Part shown: one piece after another, positions 7,547-10,328 of the stretch | Layout: the number at the start of each line of letters is the position of its first letter | Position numbering within the stretch: the first letter of the stretch is position 1 | DNA from: Candidatus Muiribacterium halophilum | Lineage (GTDB): Bacteria > Muiribacteriota > Muiribacteriia > Muiribacteriales > Muiribacteriaceae | Assembly (NCBI GenBank): GCA_023228995.1 | Contig: JALOAD010000077.1 | Location: 1-10,328, forward strand | Reading direction: 5' to 3' | Length of the DNA stretch: 10,328 nucleotides | Notes under the pieces: generated by a model | Told to the model about the DNA's origin: nothing | The model's database searches: none | What the model saw: the letters and a program-made list of their open reading frames with translations, nothing else | Translations under genes and position numbers: made by a program

Positions 7547-7759
7547 TTAACTTATATATAATTTTTTTGATTTGTAAAAATACATGAAAGCAACATTTTT
7601 AAAAGTGATTGTTGAACGTTTTTCAAATACCATTTTTTTTATGGACTTTTGAATCAAAACATCTTGATCTCTTTCATCAAATAAATCTTTTATTTCATCA
7701 GAAAATATAACATCTGATATATCGTTTCTTTTAATTAATTGTTGACAATAACCACTCAT
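7547..7759 (-). CDS. 70-aa hypothetical protein
   Basis: This is a small soluble protein, charged in its first half and aromatic and basic at its end (YFYKSKKLYIS). The ribosome binding site AGGAG is 6 bases before ATG. The gaps to neighbours are 15 bp (zinc-ribbon gene) and a few bases (409-aa gene). It begins MSGY, as does the 90-aa protein at 9619, but I see no further similarity. No domain was recognised; the coding evidence is the site, the spacing and the operon context. Confidence 0.72.
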   Translation of the reverse strand: MSGYCQQLIKRNDISDVIFSDEIKDLFDERDQDVLIQKSIKKMVFEKRSTITFKNVAFMYFYKSKKLYIS

Positions 7760-7774
7760 ATTTTTCTCCTAAGT

Positions 7775-8035
7775 TTATTTTATTTTTTGCGAACAATATG
7801 GACAAAAATTAAAATCCAATAGAACTTGTTCACCACAGACACGACAATTATATGAATCATTTTCTTCTTCATAAATTGGTTCTAAAATCTCATTTTTTAA
7901 TAATACTGTTTTTTTTATGTTAAATAGATCGAATAAAACAACATCTTTTTTGTTTTTCTGATCAAGTAATTTAATAAAATCATATTCATTGATAAGATTT
8001 TCTAAGCGTTGATAAGATTTTCTGACTGATGGCAT
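7775..8035 (-). CDS. 86-aa zinc-ribbon protein
   Basis: The C-terminal half carries two CxxC knuckles, CRVC (64-67) and CPYC (78-81), separated by ten residues, which should bind one zinc ion. The N-terminal half is basic, then hydrophobic (DVVLFDLFNIKKTVLL). I start at 8035 because AAAGGAG lies 5 bases before that ATG. A longer frame reaches 8086 but would translate the hairpin that follows the coat gene. Such ribbons occur in small nucleic-acid-binding or protein-binding regulators. Immediately after the coat gene it may regulate the operon or bind phage DNA, but this is inference. The 5' part of the gene has a 15-base direct repeat. Confidence 0.8.
   Translation of the reverse strand: MPSVRKSYQRLENLINEYDFIKLLDQKNKKDVVLFDLFNIKKTVLLKNEILEPIYEEENDSYNCRVCGEQVLLDFNFCPYCSQKIK
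7989..8023. repeat. 15-base direct repeat, 20-bp period
   Basis: TTGATAAGATTTTCT occurs at 7989-8003 and again at 8009-8023, in different reading frames of the zinc-ribbon gene. It is therefore not a protein repeat. It could be a binding site (the period is about two helical turns) or a recent slippage duplication. Confidence 0.6.
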
Positions 8036-8053
8036 TTCTTCTCCTTTAATTCT

Positions 8054-8085
8054 TGTATAGGAGAGCTTTAAAACTCTCCCATACA
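8054..8085 (-). promoter_or_regulatory. RNA hairpin after the coat gene
   Basis: In minus-strand RNA a 12-bp stem forms, with arms at 8074-8085 and 8054-8065, an 8-base loop and one G-U pair. In plus-strand RNA the same position would be an A-C mismatch, so the fold favours the operon transcript. No U-tract follows. It lies in the 63-bp gap after the coat stop and probably protects the 3' end of processed coat mRNA, or is a leaky terminator lowering downstream expression. Confidence 0.6.
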
Positions 8086-8098
8086 TTAATTTTATTGG

Positions 8099-8260
8099 TT
8101 ATCTGTAATAACCACGTCTTGAACGTTTCATGCGTTTTCTTACAGCAACAAAAATAGCAACTAAACCGATTGCAGCGATTGAAGAACCAATAGCGACAAC
8201 AACGTTTGAGCTCATACCTGACCAAGTTGCGACTGAATCAATAACATCTGTGAAAGTCAT
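8099..8260 (-). CDS. Major coat protein (pVIII-like)
   Basis: This 53-aa protein has the exact layout of a filamentous phage coat: a short acidic, polar N-terminus (MTFTDVIDSVATWSGMSSN), one alanine-, glycine- and valine-rich membrane helix (about 19-40) and a strongly basic tail (RKRMKRSRRGYYR) that would line the DNA. There is no separate signal peptide, as in the Pf3 coat, and the length is close to mature pVIII. AAGGAG lies about 10 bases before ATG, inside the end of the 43-aa gene. It is followed by a stable RNA hairpin, as expected for the most abundant product. The gene looks less AT-rich than its neighbours. Recognition is by architecture and position, not close sequence match. Confidence 0.88.
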   Translation of the reverse strand: MTFTDVIDSVATWSGMSSNVVVAIGSSIAAIGLVAIFVAVRKRMKRSRRGYYR

Positions 8261-8261
8261 T

Positions 8262-8393
8262 TTAGTATATCTCCTTTCTGAAAAGATTTTTGATAAGTGC
8301 TATTGGAAATCTTATGATTTTCCATAACAACTGAACCAAAATGAATAATATATTTAAGACTAAAAGTCCTAAATTCATAATTAAAGCACTCAT
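8262..8393 (-). CDS. 43-aa membrane peptide (pVII/pIX-like minor coat candidate)
   Basis: MSALIMNLGLLVLNILFILV begins a single membrane span, followed by a basic tail (KIIRFPIALIKNLFRKEIY). Its ATG overlaps the stop of the 84-aa gene (ATGA) and no Shine-Dalgarno is near, so translation should be coupled. Its last codons supply the ribosome binding site of the coat gene one base downstream. In Ff phages the tiny pVII and pIX lie in just this place, between gene V and gene VIII, and cap the virion end where assembly starts. That role is inferred from size, topology and order. Confidence 0.78.
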   Translation of the reverse strand: MSALIMNLGLLVLNILFILVQLLWKIIRFPIALIKNLFRKEIY

Positions 8394-8644
8394 AAGTTGA
8401 ATACCAATTTATAGTCAAGATATATCTTAACTACTACATAAATTTCATCATCATATTTCATCAAATCATATTGAAGTGATTTAATAGGGCATAATTCTAT
8501 GTTTTTAAATTGATTTATGATATTTTTTGAATTGTATTCTTCTAATTGTCCAGAGAATATCAATGCAGTATCATTTATAAATATATTGATGAATTCTCTT
8601 TCATCATTTAATTTCAAATAATCTTTTAATAAGGTTTTTTGCAT
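8390..8644 (-). CDS. 84-aa hypothetical protein
   Basis: This small soluble protein (FINIFINDTALIFSGQLEEY near 18-37) has a mixed strand and helix look and a hydrophobic C-terminus (YVVVKIYLDYKLVFNL). The pattern of a short protein with a central LIFSG stretch recalls small hypothetical proteins of Bacillota plasmids and phages, but I cannot name a function. AAAGGAG lies 6 bases before ATG. The stop TGA overlaps the next start, coupling it to the 43-aa peptide and the coat gene. The clear use of TGA as a stop here is evidence against a Mycoplasma-type code. Confidence 0.8.
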   Translation of the reverse strand: MQKTLLKDYLKLNDEREFINIFINDTALIFSGQLEEYNSKNIINQFKNIELCPIKSLQYDLMKYDDEIYVVVKIYLDYKLVFNL

Positions 8645-8676
8645 AGTTTTCTCCTTTCTCTAATACCTTTATTGAA

Positions 8677-8696
8677 TATAGGTTATTCAACCTATA
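8677..8696. promoter_or_regulatory. Hairpin downstream of the 182-aa gene
   Basis: TATAGGTT (8677-8684) and AACCTATA (8689-8696) form an 8-bp stem with a 4-base loop, in the 65-bp gap between the 182-aa and 84-aa genes. A related hairpin with the AGGTTAT core lies just upstream of the 182-aa gene. No T-tract follows on either strand. A protein or RNA regulatory site is likelier than a terminator. Confidence 0.45.
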
Positions 8697-8709
8697 CTCT
8701 GTAAAAACA

Positions 8710-9258
8710 TTAGTCAAAATCAAAATTAGATGTTTCAGCTACATCAAGAACATCTGGTCTTTCGAACCAATTAGGTTTAATGTATCCAGCTTTTTCAAGC
8801 ATATCTACATTTTCCATTTCATGCCCACGAGAAATAAAAATTGTTTCATAAACATATCTTTTAAAGATAAGTTCTAAAGAGTAATACGTTTGTCCAGTTG
8901 TATTCTTTCCTTTTACGAAACGATATTTGCAAGGAAGATTAAATTCGCTAACAACTTTCCCACGATTATCAAGCAATAATTTTGGATCTACTTTTAAAAT
9001 AATGTTCTTAAATCTTGTTTCATTAAATCTAGAGTTTTTTTGCATTGAATTAAGTTCTAAATCAAACAAATCATTCAATACAAATTTCATTGATACTGAT
9101 GAGTTTCCATTTTTAAAAGTATTCTTTTTAAAATGAACCATCGCCAAAGGTAACTTATCAACATCTTGATCCGTTAAATCGCTTAACTTAACAAACGTTT
9201 CTTTTTCTAAATCCTTAATTTCTTTTTTTACTTTGATTTCTTTGTTTTCTGTTGTCAT
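8710..9258 (-). CDS. 182-aa protein, candidate single-stranded DNA-binding protein (gV-like)
   Basis: The protein has a Lys/Glu-rich start, a central basic and aromatic core (PLAMVHFKKNTFKNG, CKYRFVKGKNTTGQTYYSLE) that could be a beta-barrel, and a very acidic tail (VAETSNFDFD) like those of SSB proteins. It lies two genes upstream of the coat gene, in the place of gene V of Ff phages, whose product coats the new single strand. AAAAGGAG is 7 bases before ATG. Small hairpins flank the gene, perhaps for autoregulation. I recognise no family with certainty, so the role rests on the tail and on gene order. Confidence 0.72.
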   Translation of the reverse strand: MTTENKEIKVKKEIKDLEKETFVKLSDLTDQDVDKLPLAMVHFKKNTFKNGNSSVSMKFVLNDLFDLELNSMQKNSRFNETRFKNIILKVDPKLLLDNRGKVVSEFNLPCKYRFVKGKNTTGQTYYSLELIFKRYVYETIFISRGHEMENVDMLEKAGYIKPNWFERPDVLDVAETSNFDFD

Positions 9259-9346
9259 TTCAGACTCCTTTTTTTATTTTTTTAGGTTATCACCTAATGA
9301 ATAACCACCATAACCAATAATGATGGTCATTGTATTAAGTCATAAA
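9259..9346 (-). promoter_or_regulatory. Structured 88-bp leader of the 182-aa gene
   Basis: The largest gap between the tightly packed genes holds a hairpin TTAGGT/ACCTAA (9282-9297) and, upstream in transcription, an imperfect stem ACCAT/ATGGT (about 9302-9326) with G-U pairs in operon RNA. A frame of 18 codons (9274-9330, MTIIIGYGGYSLGDNLKK) ends just before the ribosome binding site of the 182-aa gene but has no good site of its own. No convincing promoter was found. Translational control of the following gene is the likely purpose. Confidence 0.4.
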
Positions 9347-9619
9347 TTATTTTTTATATTTTTTTTCATAATAATTAAAAGTTAATTGTTTAAATTTTGA
9401 ACTTGGATATTTTCTTTCATCATGGATTGCAGACATAATATCTTGATGATAATTAGATTTTATATAATCTTTATTTTTTAAAGCTTTATCTTTTAATTTT
9501 TTATGATAATTATATTTGTTTTCATAATCAGATTGATTATCAAAATCTTTCCAAGAACGAGATTTAAAAGTTTCTTGTTGAATTTCTTTTCTTAAATAAG
9601 ACAAACTATATCCACTCAT
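9347..9619 (-). CDS. 90-aa basic hypothetical protein
   Basis: This Lys-, Tyr- and Asn-rich soluble protein has a long predicted helix (DYENKYNYHKKLKDKALKNK) and a basic end (YYEKKYKK). AAGGAG lies 6 bases before ATG and the gap to the upstream gene is 13 bp. It shares its MSGY start with the 70-aa protein. It belongs to the early block of three small genes. A DNA-binding or replication-accessory role would suit the charge but is not shown. Confidence 0.72.
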   Translation of the reverse strand: MSGYSLSYLRKEIQQETFKSRSWKDFDNQSDYENKYNYHKKLKDKALKNKDYIKSNYHQDIMSAIHDERKYPSSKFKQLTFNYYEKKYKK

Positions 9620-9632
9620 AATAATCTCCTTT

Positions 9633-9911
9633 CTAAAAATTCCAAAATCGTTTGTTGTAATGTTCTAAAACGATTTTTTTTGATTTTTCAAATAATTCTT
9701 TGTTTGTTGGAAGATTTTTCTTGCCATCATATTGATCTAATTCTTTTTCCATTTTTAAACCAAAATATTTTGCTTTTGTTTTATGAATCAATTTTGTTTG
9801 CAAATCTTTTGATTGCTTAATTTGATTTCTATGATATGTAATCTTTTCTAAATTGGATTCCATAATTTTTAATTGTTTACTTTGATTATCTAACATTTTA
9901 TCTATGTTCAT
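9633..9911 (-). CDS. 92-aa coiled-coil hypothetical protein
   Basis: The first 50 residues (MNIDKMLDNQSKQLKIMESN and onward) show a heptad-like pattern rich in Lys, Gln, Leu and Ile, typical of a coiled coil. The rest is charged and ends in NKRFWNF. The AGGAG site is 6 bases before ATG; the gap to the upstream gene is 9 bp. It has no membrane span or signal peptide. Second gene of the operon, function unknown. Confidence 0.72.
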   Translation of the reverse strand: MNIDKMLDNQSKQLKIMESNLEKITYHRNQIKQSKDLQTKLIHKTKAKYFGLKMEKELDQYDGKKNLPTNKELFEKSKKIVLEHYNKRFWNF

Positions 9912-9920
9912 ATTAAACTC

Positions 9921-10118
9921 CTAAAAATATTCTCTTGCATATTTCCAAAGCAATCGTAATCCTTTTCCTTTGTTAGCATTTAACTGTTTGTATTTTCCAT
10001 CTTTTTGTTGAGATGAAATTGATATGCCACCAAATCCATGAATATATTCAACTTTATATTTTCTGCCAGATGAATCTTTAAAAGTTTTTAATAATTTATC
10101 TTCATTAAATTTAATCAT
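9921..10118 (-). CDS. 65-aa basic hypothetical protein, first well-supported gene of the operon
   Basis: This small basic protein has a Gly-rich middle (SGRKYKVEYIHGFGGISISS) and a C-terminal helix (GLRLLWKYAREYF). AAAGGAG lies 6 bases before ATG. It follows the leader hairpin at 10142-10174. No helix-turn-helix is evident, so it is not an obvious repressor for the operators, although a small beta-type DNA-binding fold cannot be excluded. Function unknown. Confidence 0.72.
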   Translation of the reverse strand: MIKFNEDKLLKTFKDSSGRKYKVEYIHGFGGISISSQQKDGKYKQLNANKGKGLRLLWKYAREYF

Positions 10119-10129
10119 ATTAATCTCCT

Positions 10130-10237
10130 TTATTTTCTATTGACTCTATGAACCGGAGGAAAATTCATAGAGCCTAACAAAATAAAGAAAGGCAAAAGAA
10201 AAAGAAAGCGACTATAAAAAAAATAATAATGATACAT
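10130..10237 (-). CDS. Possible 35-aa hydrophobic leader peptide
   Basis: A frame starting MYHYYFFYSRFLFLLPFFIL and ending FPPVHRVNRK lies just before the 65-aa gene. Its ATG overlaps (TAATG) the stop of a 9-codon frame (10237-10266, MKAILKRID), which has a strong AAGGAG site. Its stop abuts the ribosome binding site of the 65-aa gene. This chain suggests coupled translation. Against it, the composition is what T-rich DNA gives by chance, and in the left repeat copy the single base difference turns codon 8 from TAT to TAA. Confidence 0.25.
   Translation of the reverse strand: MYHYYFFYSRFLFLLPFFILLGSMNFPPVHRVNRK
10142..10174 (-). promoter_or_regulatory. Leader hairpin upstream of the first gene
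   Basis: In operon-sense RNA an 11-bp stem forms (10164-10174 with 10142-10152) with one G-U pair and an 11-base loop containing CCUCC. The plus-strand version has an A-C mismatch, so the RNA fold is favoured on the minus strand. No U-tract follows, so it is not an intrinsic terminator. The loop could pair with a GGAG ribosome binding site, for example that of the 65-aa gene, or the hairpin could be part of a replication or packaging signal. Confidence 0.5.
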
Positions 10238-10328
10238 TAATCAATTCTTTTTAAAATAGCTTTCATATGTTCTCCTTAAATAAAAATATCGTAAAGATTG
10301 TTAGTCTAAACGATATAAATTGTAGTGG
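10206..10328. repeat. Right copy of terminal direct repeat
   Basis: This matches 1-123 except at 10214. It contains the strong AAGGAG site and 9-codon leader frame on the minus strand, and ends with the window inside the anticodon stem of the tRNA half. Joining it to the left end gives a continuous control region of about 445 bp between the first gene (10118) and the end of rep (358). Confidence 0.9.

Noticed and set aside
8036-8086. Longer start of the zinc-ribbon gene at 8086
   Set aside because: It would translate the post-coat hairpin and lacks a ribosome binding site, whereas the ATG at 8035 has an ideal one.
8130-8327. Plus-strand frame opposite the coat gene
   Set aside because: It is the shadow of the coat and 43-aa genes, with no ribosome binding site.
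8927-9136. Plus-strand frame inside the 182-aa gene
   Set aside because: It is an antisense shadow of a well-supported gene.
9274-9330. 18-codon frame before the 182-aa gene
   Set aside because: It has no ribosome binding site and overlaps hairpins. I kept it only as a note in the leader entry.
1-10328. Mycoplasma/Spiroplasma phage with TGA as Trp
   Set aside because: Trp codons are TGG, and TGA ends genes that overlap the next start.
1-10328. CRISPR array, insertion sequence or toxin-antitoxin pair
   Set aside because: No spaced repeats, transposase motifs or recognisable toxin or antitoxin were seen.

Overview
This window looks like one complete, small filamentous phage (inovirus-like) genome. 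The first 123 bases recur at the right end (10206-10328) with one mismatch, so the unit is about 10,205 bp. That fits a circular replicon, or tandem copies of one. The sequence is very AT-rich. Nearly every gene has an AAGGAG-type ribosome binding site, TGG encodes Trp, and TGA is used as a stop (for example at the ends of the 84-aa and 592-aa genes). No secretin (pIV) gene is visible. Together this points to a single-membrane host: a low-GC Bacillota, or an Acholeplasma-like mollicute that keeps TGA as a stop. It argues against Mycoplasma or Spiroplasma.

All credible genes lie on the minus strand and are tightly packed, several with overlaps or very short gaps, like one long operon. On the circle, a strong minus-strand promoter (TTGACA, 16 bp, TATAAT at 253-280) drives it. 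The promoter is covered by two matching 19-bp palindromic operators (225-243 and 256-274). The transcript crosses the antisense of a tRNA-Phe 3' half (120-169), then a hairpin and a short leader reading frame, and wraps through the repeat into the first genes near 10118.

Gene order in transcription is: three small hypothetical proteins (65, 92, 90 aa); a 182-aa acidic-tailed protein in the position of the phage ssDNA-binding protein; an 84-aa hypothetical; a 43-aa single-span membrane peptide in the pVII/pIX position; the 53-aa major coat protein; an 86-aa zinc-ribbon protein; a 70-aa hypothetical; two related secreted and membrane-anchored proteins (409 and 228 aa); a 58-aa hypothetical; a 592-aa secreted membrane-anchored protein in the pIII position; a 636-aa Zot/pI-type assembly ATPase; and last a 438-aa Rep_trans rolling-circle initiator. 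The coat, the 43-aa peptide and the 58-aa protein are short and easily missed, but all have convincing contexts.

Two hairpins sit at the start of rep. One, with G6 and C8 arms inside the first codons, resembles the nick-site hairpins of ICEBs1/Tn916 relaxases, which belong to the same Rep_trans family, and is the best origin candidate. No integrase and no recognisable repressor are encoded, although an attachment-like tRNA half and repressor-like operators are present. The phage probably borrows both functions from the host or another element.
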